Assembly (NCBI GenBank): GCA_000405245.1
Contig: ASMQ01000003.1
Span: 1 to 44,200 of the forward strand
Reading direction: 5' to 3'
Length of the DNA: 44,200 nt
DNA from: Candidatus Aenigmarchaeum subterraneum SCGC AAA011-O16
Lineage (GTDB): Archaea; Aenigmatarchaeota; Aenigmatarchaeia; Aenigmatarchaeales; Aenigmatarchaeaceae
Position numbers and translations under genes: made by a program. The notes under the pieces are model-generated. The model was not told the DNA's origin and searched no databases. It saw nothing but the letters and a program-made list of their open reading frames with translations. Below, in pieces: positions 34,151 to 42,594 of this stretch. Each line of letters opens with the position of its first letter. Positions within the stretch are counted from its first letter, which is position 1.

Positions 34151-34879
34151 ATGAAAAAATATTTTGTATTGGCTTTTTCAACTCTAATTTTATCTATACT
34201 AATCTTTTTTATCAACAGCGGAACAAACCCAGGCCTGACTGCATTTGAAATTTTTAAAACACTGATAGATTCAAGACCCAAACACTGCATTGATGATTCT
34301 TGCATAAATTCGGTTGTTTTTTCAGAACTTCCTGAATTTCCAAATGACTTTTCCGGAGATAAATTTTCACGAGAAGATGTTTGGAGACAGCCTGAGTTTT
34401 ATCCTAATTTTGAAACGGAAGGGATAAAATATTACATTGATCCTCCAGGCGGTTATTTGGGGACGCAGGGTTTTGGAGTTTACCCGGCAGAAAACAGAAT
34501 TAATGCTAAGACAGGGGATGAAATAGAGGTTGAAACATTTCTCTACTCTGCATGGTTTGTGGTAAACTACCAGGGTTTAAAATTAGTTCCGTTTGTGGAT
34601 GACTCTGCAAAAAATTACTTTGATGTTGAAATATCTCCTGATACAATTCTATTGGAACCAACTTTCCCGTTGTTCACATACAACTGGACTCAGAAGGTAA
34701 AAATGAAAGTTAAAATCAAAAATCCTTCTACAGGCTCTTACAAAATAGGAATTGATGTTGTTGCTCCGCCCAAAGAAAGAGAAAATGGGTGGTTTGACGA
34801 ATTCAAGGGAAGATATATCTCCGCTGGAGTGATTTCGGTGGGAAACCCGATGTATGCGTTAAATATAAATATCAGTTAA
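34151..34879 (+). CDS. signal-anchored surface protein, cassette member B1
   Basis: A 242-residue protein with an N-terminal hydrophobic anchor (about 4-24). The outer part begins SRPKHCIDDSCINS, with two cysteines, and continues with QPEFYPNFETEGIKYYI, a central beta domain, DVEISPDTILLEPTFPLF and YNWTQKVKMKVKI. It is a clear paralogue of the protein at 35678, which has QPEFYPTWESQGVKYYI and LLEPNYLFFYPNWAQKV. No known fold is recognised; the C-terminal third resembles NEW3-type beta sandwiches. It is probably co-translated with A1. Confidence 0.72.
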   Translation: MKKYFVLAFSTLILSILIFFINSGTNPGLTAFEIFKTLIDSRPKHCIDDSCINSVVFSELPEFPNDFSGDKFSREDVWRQPEFYPNFETEGIKYYIDPPGGYLGTQGFGVYPAENRINAKTGDEIEVETFLYSAWFVVNYQGLKLVPFVDDSAKNYFDVEISPDTILLEPTFPLFTYNWTQKVKMKVKIKNPSTGSYKIGIDVVAPPKERENGWFDEFKGRYISAGVISVGNPMYALNINIS

Positions 34880-34943
34880 TTCAATTTAGACACACCGAAA
34901 GATTTAAAAGTATAAATTGTGTATTAATAAAAGGTGAAAGGGC

Positions 34944-35600
34944 TTGAATAAATTTGTTTTAAGTTTGTTGATTGCTGTTTTTGTAACTTATATTTTCACA
35001 ACTACACTTGCAGCTGCCGAATATGCTTCTATAAGATTATACTTCAACATTCCTAGAACAACAACATTCACCCTTCAAAGACCAAATTCTTACATAACGA
35101 ATGCTGATATGTTCAACATTTCTGGAACAACTACTAGTGGTGCAACTGATGCACAATGGATAACCTTCAACTTTACCACACCTTTACCACAAAACATGGT
35201 AGAGCCTTACTACCTAGGAAACTCTAGCCAAAACCAAATTACTGGGGGGAAGCCAATATTAAGAATCGACCCAACAGGTAATACAAACTTAACATTAACT
35301 ATTTGGTTGAATGAAACGCTTCCTGCGAATGGTGGCACTGTTGTAATAAAGGTTATGTGGAATGGAACCTGCACAACCCCTGCCGGAGCAGCTAGCACTG
35401 GCGGTTACTGTGGAAATGCGACACCATTAGCTGGCGGTCCGACAAATCTTACAAACGACCCAGAAAGACTTGTAGTAAACTTGAGTGAGACAGCTTACTA
35501 TAATCTCACTTTATGGGCAAATGCGACTGCAACTGCACCTTTTGGACAAACAACCGCAAACATGATAATCAATTCTACGTTTTCAGGATCATGTTGTTAA
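34944..35600 (+). CDS. small secreted glycoprotein, cassette member A2
   Basis: A 218-residue secreted protein starting at TTG, supported by GGTGA seven bases upstream and a CCGAAAGATTTAAAAG promoter-like stretch near 34900. A signal peptide (FVLSLLIAVFVTYIFTTTLA) is cleaved near LAAA. The mature part is rich in Asn, Thr and Gly with many sequons and ends FSGSCC. It matches the last 140 residues of the protein at 32263, so it is a free-standing version of that domain. It lacks a membrane anchor. A strong separate promoter and simple architecture would suit an abundant surface component, but this is inference. Confidence 0.72.
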   Translation: MNKFVLSLLIAVFVTYIFTTTLAAAEYASIRLYFNIPRTTTFTLQRPNSYITNADMFNISGTTTSGATDAQWITFNFTTPLPQNMVEPYYLGNSSQNQITGGKPILRIDPTGNTNLTLTIWLNETLPANGGTVVIKVMWNGTCTTPAGAASTGGYCGNATPLAGGPTNLTNDPERLVVNLSETAYYNLTLWANATATAPFGQTTANMIINSTFSGSCC

Positions 35601-35677
35601 GATTACTTTGAAATTATTTTCATAGAGCATGAGTAGATGCATTTAAATACATTACATATCTAAAATATAGTGATTAG

Positions 35678-36583
35678 ATGGCAAAGAGGAACTTCAACAA
35701 AAACCATTATATTTTAGCCGGTGTTGTTGTACTCGTTTTAATTGTTTTAGTACTTAATAGCTCAAATATAACTGGAGCTGCTATTTCTAAACAGCCAAAC
35801 TTTAGACCGCAGTACTGTGATCAAGGCGAATGTATAAACGACTCTCTTATATTTCAATATCTTCCGCCTTACCCTCAAGACTTTCAATCCGTTGACCTAA
35901 AAATGGAAGCTTCTTTATATCCTATACCTGAAAATTTCACATGTTTGGAGTGGTCTCCTGATTATTTAACCTGTTTGAAACTTGATGATGATAAAAAATA
36001 TTTGACACAACCTGAATTTTACCCAACATGGGAATCACAAGGTGTAAAATATTATATTGGCTTGAAACCTGGAGTAGGAATCGCGTATGAAGGCATTTCC
36101 GGATTTGGGGCATATCCTGGAGCACTTGTTATAAAATCCTCTGGTTTTGAGGCATTAAAAGCTGGTATGGACGTTGTAGCTGTTACATATGTTTACACTT
36201 CTTGGGGTGTTAGATCTTACCAAGGATTTAGATTAAATACAGATTTCCCAGGCGAAGTTAGAGCAGAATTAGGAAAATTTGAAGCCAAAAACCCGCCAAA
36301 CGCGAGAGACTTTTTTGACTTAAAAATTTCACCAGAAGAAATATTACTTGAACCAAACTACTTGTTTTTCTACCCTAACTGGGCACAGAAAGTTACCATA
36401 AATATTCACGTTAAGGAAAGCACTCCGCCAGGGAAATATGTTATAGCTTTTTCGCCTGCTAACCCATCAGATAGATTTAATGCCGCTAATGCAAACAGAT
36501 ATGGCTTTAGATATCTGCCTTTCGGGGGAGCAATCAGTGCTGGCGGTAATATATACTATGTATTTCTTGAAGTTAGCCCCTGA
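35678..36583 (+). CDS. signal-anchored surface protein, cassette member B2
   Basis: A 301-residue paralogue of the protein at 34151, longer by insertions of about 60 residues in the middle (PIPENFTCLEWSPDYLTCLK adds two cysteines). The N-terminal anchor spans about 11-30 (YILAGVVVLVLIVLVLNSSN). Shared landmarks are FRPQYCDQGECINDS, QPEFYPTWESQGVKYYI, ISPEEILLEPNYLFFYPNW and a C-terminal GGAISAGGNIYYVFLE. A TATA-like ATTTAAATA at 35641 lies about 33 bases before the ATG. It follows A2 by 77 bases, repeating the A-B order seen just upstream. Confidence 0.72.
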   Translation: MAKRNFNKNHYILAGVVVLVLIVLVLNSSNITGAAISKQPNFRPQYCDQGECINDSLIFQYLPPYPQDFQSVDLKMEASLYPIPENFTCLEWSPDYLTCLKLDDDKKYLTQPEFYPTWESQGVKYYIGLKPGVGIAYEGISGFGAYPGALVIKSSGFEALKAGMDVVAVTYVYTSWGVRSYQGFRLNTDFPGEVRAELGKFEAKNPPNARDFFDLKISPEEILLEPNYLFFYPNWAQKVTINIHVKESTPPGKYVIAFSPANPSDRFNAANANRYGFRYLPFGGAISAGGNIYYVFLEVSP

Positions 36584-36614
36584 TTTTTAAATTAATTCAT
36601 AGCATATTATTGTC

Positions 36615-38210
36615 ATGAGATTTGCTGTTTTAATTCTTATAATATCGATTTTATTAGTGCCTCTGGTTCTGTCAGATGCTTTTGGAAGCGGTAGGCTACT
36701 TATTAAAGTGTCTGGTGGGGATTTGAGTTGTACACCTTCTCAGATTGTTAATAGTTCTATACAGGTCGGACAAAGCTTTACTCAAAATATAACTGTGCAA
36801 CACAGTGGCAGCGATAGTTATCCGGCTAATGGTTATACCGTCAATTTTACAAAAACTAGTGGCTCTCCTGGAGACTGGGCCAGTTTTTTGAACCAAACAT
36901 TATCAGTTCCGTTGACACCTACAATAAATTCAACGATAGCTACCATAACTATTCCTACAGGAACCGCAGATGGAAATTATTTTGGATATGTATTTGCAAA
37001 CTCTTCAAACAGTACGTTCACTAATTGTACAATATCTTTGAATGTAACTGTGACTAGCGTGGCTCCGCCACCACCACCACCACCACCGCCATCAGGAGGC
37101 GGAGGGGGCGGAGCAATAGGATATGTTTTTGACACGAGAGTTAAATTAGAACCAGGCTCAGAAGTGGTCTTGCCAGGAGGCAGAGTCTACTTTACAATAA
37201 ATATTGTTAAAATCTCTGGTCCTGCAGGTTTTGTCGATATTAACATGACATACAGAATAAGTGATCCAGCTAAACATGTGGTCACCGAAGTTTCAGAAAC
37301 TGTGGCTATTGGTGATGATAAAAGAGGTTATGATTTTTTAAGAAATATCCTAACTCCAGATAATGCTGCCGAAGGGACATGGACACTTCAAGCCATAACT
37401 AGATATGTTTTTTTCCAAAACACGGGATCTACAACATTTACTGTCGCTTCTGCAAGGCCTGGATTAAACATCGTCGAGTATCCGGAGGTTGTTATAGTTA
37501 GACAGGGGGACATAGAATTTGCCCATGTTAGAGTTGAAAATATTGGTGGCACTGTTATTCCTAATGTCAGATTGTTTGTCCTGGGAGTTCCTTCAAGCCG
37601 ATATTCTGTAACGCCAAATAGCGTAAATATTTTTCCTGGGGTTCCGCAAGACTTTGTAGTAAAATTTATAATTCCGGATGAAGCTACAATAAGAGATGTT
37701 CCAATAATTTATAGAGCCGCTGCAGGAACAACGATTGATGAAAGAGCTGCAATTCTTTCTATCAGAGGAAGCACTTTTGATTTAGTCAAAATCAAGGACA
37801 TCAGAGTACCGACATTTGCTGTAACTCTTGCAGATACAGTAAATGTAACTTTAGAAAGCGCTATAGACAGACCTATTAATGCTACAGTGTCTATACAAGC
37901 CCCTGAAACTTTTATTTTAAAACAAACCTCAATAACAAAGACCATTGAACCAAGATCCACAAACAGCTATTATTTTGACATGAACCCGCAGGTATCTGGT
38001 CTTTTTACTATGGACATAAAAGTATTGTATGAAAATAAAGAAATCACCAAACAAGTCTTGGCACTTGTACTACCATTCGAAGTCATCGTCCTGATGCTGA
38101 TTTTCTTAATTGCATTACTAATATTATATTTGAGAAGAAGAGGGGAAGGACAGGGAGGGAGATGGTGGAAGAGAGAGCCTTGGAAAAGGCGGATGGGGAG
38201 AAAAGGTTAA
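36615..38210 (+). CDS. anchored surface protein with Pro/Gly hinge and NEW3-like domains
   Basis: A 531-residue membrane-anchored surface protein. A signal peptide (about 1-20) is followed by a small beta domain with sequons, a hinge of nine prolines and six glycines (about 153-168), a domain starting FDTRVKLEPGSEVVLPGG, and two NEW3/CARDB-like domains. One transmembrane helix near the end (FEVIVLMLIFLIALLILYL) is followed by a strongly basic tail (RRRGEGQGGRWWKREP). The post-hinge domain is shared with the next gene. TATA-like TTTTTAAATT at 36585 fits a leaderless start at the ATG. The Trp/Arg tail may touch membrane lipids or a cytoplasmic partner. Confidence 0.75.
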   Translation: MRFAVLILIISILLVPLVLSDAFGSGRLLIKVSGGDLSCTPSQIVNSSIQVGQSFTQNITVQHSGSDSYPANGYTVNFTKTSGSPGDWASFLNQTLSVPLTPTINSTIATITIPTGTADGNYFGYVFANSSNSTFTNCTISLNVTVTSVAPPPPPPPPPSGGGGGGAIGYVFDTRVKLEPGSEVVLPGGRVYFTINIVKISGPAGFVDINMTYRISDPAKHVVTEVSETVAIGDDKRGYDFLRNILTPDNAAEGTWTLQAITRYVFFQNTGSTTFTVASARPGLNIVEYPEVVIVRQGDIEFAHVRVENIGGTVIPNVRLFVLGVPSSRYSVTPNSVNIFPGVPQDFVVKFIIPDEATIRDVPIIYRAAAGTTIDERAAILSIRGSTFDLVKIKDIRVPTFAVTLADTVNVTLESAIDRPINATVSIQAPETFILKQTSITKTIEPRSTNSYYFDMNPQVSGLFTMDIKVLYENKEITKQVLALVLPFEVIVLMLIFLIALLILYLRRRGEGQGGRWWKREPWKRRMGRKG

Positions 38211-38234
38211 ATTCGCATTGCTCTAAATAGTCTC

Positions 38235-39149
38235 ATGAGATATGAAATATTTTTCATATTAGTTGTTATTATTTTTTCTATTTTAACTATTCCTGGTTTT
38301 TCTTCTCCTGATTTAAAATGCTTTCCTGAATCAATAAAAGAATCTATTTATCCTGGAAACAGTGTAGTTGAGACATTCTCAATTTGGCAGGAGAAGACCG
38401 ATGAACCGTTTAATGTGCAGTTATCTCCGTCCATAGAAAACCCGCAGATTAAGATTGATGTCCCGACTAAGGTAGTCCTTGTACCAAAGTCACCTCTAAC
38501 AAATAGGACAAATGTAGTTATTTTTGTTTTTTCTGATGCTACTGAAGGAACTTACGATGGGACTCTGTTCATTAATCATGGCACTCAAGATAACTGCGTA
38601 ATTCCTATAAGGGTGGATGTCAGTAAACAAACCATAATACATGTCAAAGGCAACCTAGCTTCGAGAAGCGTGGCTTTGGGCGAAACTTTATTTGTTACTA
38701 TAAACGTTGAAAAAGAAATTGGCCCTCCCGGACCGATTGATGTTAGCTTAACATACAAAGTAAAAGATCCTACAGGAAAAATCATAGACTCTAAACTCAA
38801 TAGATTATCTGTAGAAAATACACGAAATATCGAATACAATCTAAATATTCCGGAAAACGGAATCACAGGCGATTACATTTTTGAGATCGTGGGACAGTAT
38901 GGTTTGACTTTTGATGCTTCTGCTGCAATATTTCAAGTCGTATCTAGCAAAACCGAACTTGGAGCCTTGGCTGGTTCCAATGTTATATTTTATGCGGTGG
39001 CAGTTGCACTAATAATCTTCAGCCTCGGTGCAACCTACAGCGCACTAAAAGGATCAGAGTCCAAATACTTTATGAGTAGGCATGAAACTTACAAAAAAAG
39101 AATATTAAACCAAATAAAAAGTCAAGTAAGACTGCATAAATATAAATAG
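38235..39149 (+). CDS. anchored surface protein related to the preceding gene
   Basis: A 304-residue protein with a signal peptide (about 1-23, cleaved near FSS/PD), one beta domain (about 24-135), a second domain with SVALGETLFVTINVEKEIGP-type strands, and a C-terminal transmembrane helix (about 255-277) with a basic cytoplasmic tail (HETYKKRILNQIKSQVRLHK). The second domain matches the post-hinge domain of the protein at 36615: both have the pattern V-FTINI/VTINV, GP-G-(V/I)D, TY(R/K)(I/V)-DP. It starts 24 bases after that gene, so the two may be co-expressed partners. Confidence 0.72.
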   Translation: MRYEIFFILVVIIFSILTIPGFSSPDLKCFPESIKESIYPGNSVVETFSIWQEKTDEPFNVQLSPSIENPQIKIDVPTKVVLVPKSPLTNRTNVVIFVFSDATEGTYDGTLFINHGTQDNCVIPIRVDVSKQTIIHVKGNLASRSVALGETLFVTINVEKEIGPPGPIDVSLTYKVKDPTGKIIDSKLNRLSVENTRNIEYNLNIPENGITGDYIFEIVGQYGLTFDASAAIFQVVSSKTELGALAGSNVIFYAVAVALIIFSLGATYSALKGSESKYFMSRHETYKKRILNQIKSQVRLHKYK

Positions 39150-39158
39150 TGACCTGCT

Positions 39159-39173
39159 CTCAATAGTATTGAG
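39159..39173. promoter_or_regulatory. 15-base inverted repeat just before the minD-like gene
   Basis: CTCAATAGTATTGAG is a perfect 6-bp inverted repeat around a 3-base centre. It lies between a TATA box (ATATAAATA, about 39140-39148) and the ATG at 39177, so it covers the expected transcript start. This is a typical place for a repressor operator in archaea. It could also form a weak hairpin at the 5' end of the mRNA. Confidence 0.45.
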
Positions 39174-39176
39174 TCT

Positions 39177-39944
39177 ATGGGAAAGGTTATAGGAATCCTA
39201 TCCGGGAAAGGCGGTGTGGGAAAAACCACAGTTGTTGTTAATTTAGGTATTTCTCTAGAACAGATGAAGAAAAAGGTTCTTATAGTCGAAGGCAACATCA
39301 CAAGCTCAAATCTTGGTTTGCATCTAGGAATTGCAGATTATCCGGCAACGATTCATGACGTTCTCAAGGGTGAGATGAAGATTTTGGACGCTGTCTTGGT
39401 TCATCCTTCAAGGGTCCATTACATTCCCGGTTCTTTGGCAATAGCAGACGCCAGAAATGTAAATCTAGGTATCCTAAGAAAAAGGTTGAAAGCAATAATA
39501 AGCAAGTACGATTACATTTTGATTGACGGCTCTCCAGGCTTGGATGAAAAGACAGTTCAGTTGATAAAATCTTGTGATGAAATTATCATTGTTGCAAATC
39601 CAGAAATAACTTCTATAACTGATGCGGCAAAAGCCATCGAGGCTGCAAAAAAGGAAAAAATAGAAATACGAGGCATTATACTAAATAAAGTCAAAGAAAA
39701 GGACTATGAATTGTCTTTGGAAGAAATAGAATCGACAACAGACACACCAATAATAGGAATAATTCCTGATGACTTGGCTGTTCCAAAATCTATTGCACTG
39801 GGCTTTCCGGTTGTAATGTATAAACCAAATTCTCCGGCATCCAGGGCTTTCTATAGACTTGCAGAATCTATAAGCGGACCTGCAAGTAGAGAGAGGATTA
39901 AAACCGGATTCTTTGCAAATATTAAAAAAATCTTGTTCGGATGA
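39177..39944 (+). CDS. minD: MinD/ParA-family ATPase with altered second motif
   Basis: A 255-residue membrane-associated ATPase of the MinD/ParA family. The deviant Walker A is SGKGGVGKTT (9-18) and Walker B is YILIDGSPGLDEKT. The usual second motif, of the form D-A-D (as in VLLVDAD), reads VLIVEGNITSSNLGLHLG, so both aspartates are replaced by Glu and Asn. The C-terminus ends in an amphipathic, basic segment (KTGFFANIKKILFG) like the membrane-targeting helix of MinD. No MinC or MinE is near. It overlaps a small membrane protein gene by four bases, and a polyprenol-kinase-like gene follows, so a positioning role for an envelope enzyme is possible but unproven. Confidence 0.82.
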   Translation: MGKVIGILSGKGGVGKTTVVVNLGISLEQMKKKVLIVEGNITSSNLGLHLGIADYPATIHDVLKGEMKILDAVLVHPSRVHYIPGSLAIADARNVNLGILRKRLKAIISKYDYILIDGSPGLDEKTVQLIKSCDEIIIVANPEITSITDAAKAIEAAKKEKIEIRGIILNKVKEKDYELSLEEIESTTDTPIIGIIPDDLAVPKSIALGFPVVMYKPNSPASRAFYRLAESISGPASRERIKTGFFANIKKILFG

Positions 39945-40252
39945 GTATGGTAGACATCTTAAACCCTCAAATACTCGCAGTTTTTATTATATTTGTTCTT
40001 GTTTTGCTTGCTTTCTACAAGTTAATTAAAAGCCTCATAAAGGCCGTACTAGTAATTCTTATAGCATTTTCTTTCCCTTGGATAGCTGCCTATCTTAATT
40101 TAGGATTGGCTGTGCCAACAACCATAGATACTGGGCTACAATTTGCTACAATCGGTCTTATCTTATTTTTAATTTATGAGTTCTTCCACTTTGTTGTGGC
40201 ATTCTTTAAATTACTGCTATGGCCATTCAAAGTAATTTTCAAAAGGAAATAA
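39941..40252 (+). CDS. small membrane protein coupled to minD
   Basis: A 103-residue protein with about three hydrophobic helices (9-27, 32-51 and 63-93) and short basic ends (WPFKVIFKRK). It starts in the minD stop (ATGA overlap), which indicates translational coupling. It has no recognisable family and no catalytic motif. Given the amphipathic tail of the MinD-like protein, it could be its membrane receptor; this rests on gene order only. Confidence 0.65.
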   Translation: MSMVDILNPQILAVFIIFVLVLLAFYKLIKSLIKAVLVILIAFSFPWIAAYLNLGLAVPTTIDTGLQFATIGLILFLIYEFFHFVVAFFKLLLWPFKVIFKRK

Positions 40253-40254
40253 CA

Positions 40255-40782
40255 ATGGCGCTCGAACTGAGAAGGCAGGTAGTACATGCATTAGGAATTT
40301 TTACAATATTCCCTCTTTTAATTTTTGGAAAATATATAACTTCAGCGCTTATTTTTGGATTCGTTTTACTCTTGATACTTCTTTCAAGAATCAGAAAGAA
40401 TAATAGACATTTGGATAGATTTATTAAATATTTTGAAAGAAAAAACGAATCTATTGTCGGTGCTGTCACATTTTACATTGGAGTTTTTATAGCGCTGATT
40501 GTTTTTCCGGAAATGGATGCTGTTGCTGCTATATCTGTTTTGGCCGTGTCAGATTCTTTGTCGACAGTCGTGGGAACATACTACGGAAAGCATAAAATAA
40601 CAGAAAATAAAAGTTTTGAGGGCAGTTTTACTTTTTTTGTTTCAGCATTTTTGATACTGCTTATTTTCACAGATCCGATTAGGGCTTTTTTATACTCGCT
40701 TGTCACAACTGCGGTTGAAATCGTACCCATGGATGATAATTTGACTATCCCGGTGGTTGTTGGTTTGCTTCTGAGTTTTTAA
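40255..40782 (+). CDS. polyprenol/diacylglycerol kinase-like membrane enzyme (Sec59/DGK1 type)
   Basis: A membrane enzyme of about 175 residues from the ATG at 40255 (AAAAGGAAAT upstream, two bases after the previous stop; the frame opens at 40219 inside the neighbour). It resembles the CTP-dependent lipid kinases (dolichol kinase, DGK1, phytol kinase): ELRRQVVHALG at the N-terminus, AVSDSLSTVVGTYYGKHKIT and NKSFEGSFTFF in the conserved cytoplasmic loops. Five to six helices are seen. A role in phosphorylating polyprenols for lipid or glycan carriers is likely from the family; the substrate is unknown. The product may feed the same isoprenoid pool as GGGPS, encoded elsewhere in the window. 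Confidence 0.8.
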   Translation: MALELRRQVVHALGIFTIFPLLIFGKYITSALIFGFVLLLILLSRIRKNNRHLDRFIKYFERKNESIVGAVTFYIGVFIALIVFPEMDAVAAISVLAVSDSLSTVVGTYYGKHKITENKSFEGSFTFFVSAFLILLIFTDPIRAFLYSLVTTAVEIVPMDDNLTIPVVVGLLLSF

Positions 40783-40831
40783 GCAAAAGCTATATAAGTA
40801 GGTAGAGAACATAATTTCCTTAAATGATTTT

Positions 40832-42049
40832 ATGAATTATTTGTTAGCAGAATTAAATACGACGCAACCTACGAATATTCCTGTTCCGACTGCTTTCGGC
40901 ACCGGGGATCCTATTTCCGTCTTCATAACATTTTTTATAATTAATGCTGTCCTTCTTTTTATCTATCCAAAGTTTATTTTGTTCCAAGCAATTCTTGAAT
41001 TAGAAAAAAGTGCTACGGACTTGGAGGACATTGCAGACAAAAGCAGAGGATATGTTACAAAAGCGCTATCAATAAAATCTGGCTCTAGAATGAAAGATAA
41101 AATCAGAAACTTTATGGATTTTTTTGCGATACCGCCTGTTGATATAGATCCGTATGGTGTTGTCAAGAAACTGGATCATATAATCAAGAATGCGGATAAC
41201 AGATTGAAGATTTTTGTGAGGGAAATAAGCCCTAATATTTCGTATGAAAAAGAGTCTAATATAAAGAATGCTATAGCTGGAGCAATGATGACCCATCAGA
41301 TAGCGAAGATTGTTAGACATTATTTGGAGCAAGTTAAAAAATATAAAATATACCAATTAGCAATTTTGTTGCAAATGCAGATTCCATTGATAGCAAGAAT
41401 AGCTAAAGCTGCCGAGAAGGCTACATTTGCATTTGTTGAAGAAATACCTATAGGAGACGGAGTAGGACCGCTTGTTGTTGCAAATTTAATAAAAAGCAAA
41501 GCTAAAATTTACGAGGATGAGGAGTTTGTTGTTTCCAAAGCGAAAATTAGAGGAAGGACGGTTTTCATTTCAAAAGCTAGAGGACCTGGAGCAAGCACCG
41601 GTTATCCTGGAAAATTCTTGATAAAATTCCTAAGAAAGCAAAAAATTGATAGGATAATAACCATAGACGCTGGGTTAAGGCTGGAGGGAGAAAAGACTGG
41701 TGGCATTGCAGAAGGAGTAGGCATTGCAATCGGAGGACCTGGTGTTGACAGGTTCGAGATAGAGGAAATTGCAACAAGGATGAATTTGCCAGTTGATGCA
41801 ATAATAGTCAAAGTCTCTGAAGAAGAAGCTTTGATGCCAATGCATAAAGATATTGTTAATTCTGTTTCACGTGCAATAGAGACAATAGAGAGTGCGGTCG
41901 AAAGGTCAAGGAAGAATCAGAGGATTTTGCTCATGGGGGTAGGAAACACATGCGGTGTCGGCAATGATTTAAGATCAGTATCAGAGGCTGAAAGAAAGGT
42001 AAAAGCCTACTATCAAAAGATTGAGGAGAAAAGGAAGAAAAGCTTATAA
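40832..42049 (+). CDS. DUF1512 conserved archaeal membrane protein
   Basis: A 405-residue protein matching archaeal DUF1512. One N-terminal transmembrane segment (about 28-50, VFITFFIINAVLLFIYPKF) is followed by a helical region and a large cytoplasmic domain with Gly-rich loops: SKARGPGASTGYPGKFL, TIDAGLRLEGEKTGGIAEG and MGVGNTCGVGND. The pattern suggests a nucleotide- or metabolite-binding fold, but the family function is unknown. A TATA-like CTATATAAG lies about 39 bases before the ATG. It precedes the L10e gene and may be expressed with it, although L10e has a promoter-like TTATAA of its own. Confidence 0.87.
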   Translation: MNYLLAELNTTQPTNIPVPTAFGTGDPISVFITFFIINAVLLFIYPKFILFQAILELEKSATDLEDIADKSRGYVTKALSIKSGSRMKDKIRNFMDFFAIPPVDIDPYGVVKKLDHIIKNADNRLKIFVREISPNISYEKESNIKNAIAGAMMTHQIAKIVRHYLEQVKKYKIYQLAILLQMQIPLIARIAKAAEKATFAFVEEIPIGDGVGPLVVANLIKSKAKIYEDEEFVVSKAKIRGRTVFISKARGPGASTGYPGKFLIKFLRKQKIDRIITIDAGLRLEGEKTGGIAEGVGIAIGGPGVDRFEIEEIATRMNLPVDAIIVKVSEEEALMPMHKDIVNSVSRAIETIESAVERSRKNQRILLMGVGNTCGVGNDLRSVSEAERKVKAYYQKIEEKRKKSL

Positions 42050-42078
42050 GCTATTACATTTTATTTCTAAGTGATAAC

Positions 42079-42594
42079 ATGTCAATGAGACCAGGAAGAT
42101 GCTATAGCGAAATAAAGAATAAGCCTTTCACGCGAATTTCGATACACAAACCTAGAAAAAGCTATGTGAAAGGAGTTCCGGCATCAAAAATTCACCAATT
42201 CGAAGTTGGGAATGTCAAAGGTAACTTTCCTCTTAGAATGGATCTGATCAGTGGAAAAGATGTCCAAATAAGGTCGAATGCCTTAGAATCTGCAAGAATG
42301 ATGGTAACAAAACATTTGGCAAAAAACCTTGGAGAAACAGGATTTTTCCTAAAAATTCTAGTGTATCCTCATCACGTCTTAAGAGAAAATTCTATGGCTA
42401 CTGGAGCTGGAGCAGACAGATTCTCTCAAGGAATGCGCCAGTCCTTCGGCAAACCGATTGGACAGGCCGCTAGAGTAAATGCGGGACAAAGCATTCTAAT
42501 GGTAAGAGCCCCGGAGAAGACAGAAAAAATAGTAAAGGAAGCGTTGAGGAGAGCTTCAGCAAAACTCCCAGGCGAAACCAGAATAAAAGCCTAG
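42079..42594 (+). CDS. rpl10e: large-subunit ribosomal protein L10e (uL16)
   Basis: Ribosomal protein of the peptidyl-transferase region. The 171 residues match archaeal L10e throughout: MRPGRCYSEIKNKPFTR at the start, FPLRMDLISGKDVQIRSNAL, the loop VLRENSMATGAGADRFSQGM that reaches toward the tRNA site, and GKPIGQAARVNAGQ. It appears complete. GTGAT lies three bases before the ATG. The 3' end abuts the convergent coiled-coil gene exactly, with no intergenic base. Confidence 0.96.
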   Translation: MSMRPGRCYSEIKNKPFTRISIHKPRKSYVKGVPASKIHQFEVGNVKGNFPLRMDLISGKDVQIRSNALESARMMVTKHLAKNLGETGFFLKILVYPHHVLRENSMATGAGADRFSQGMRQSFGKPIGQAARVNAGQSILMVRAPEKTEKIVKEALRRASAKLPGETRIKA

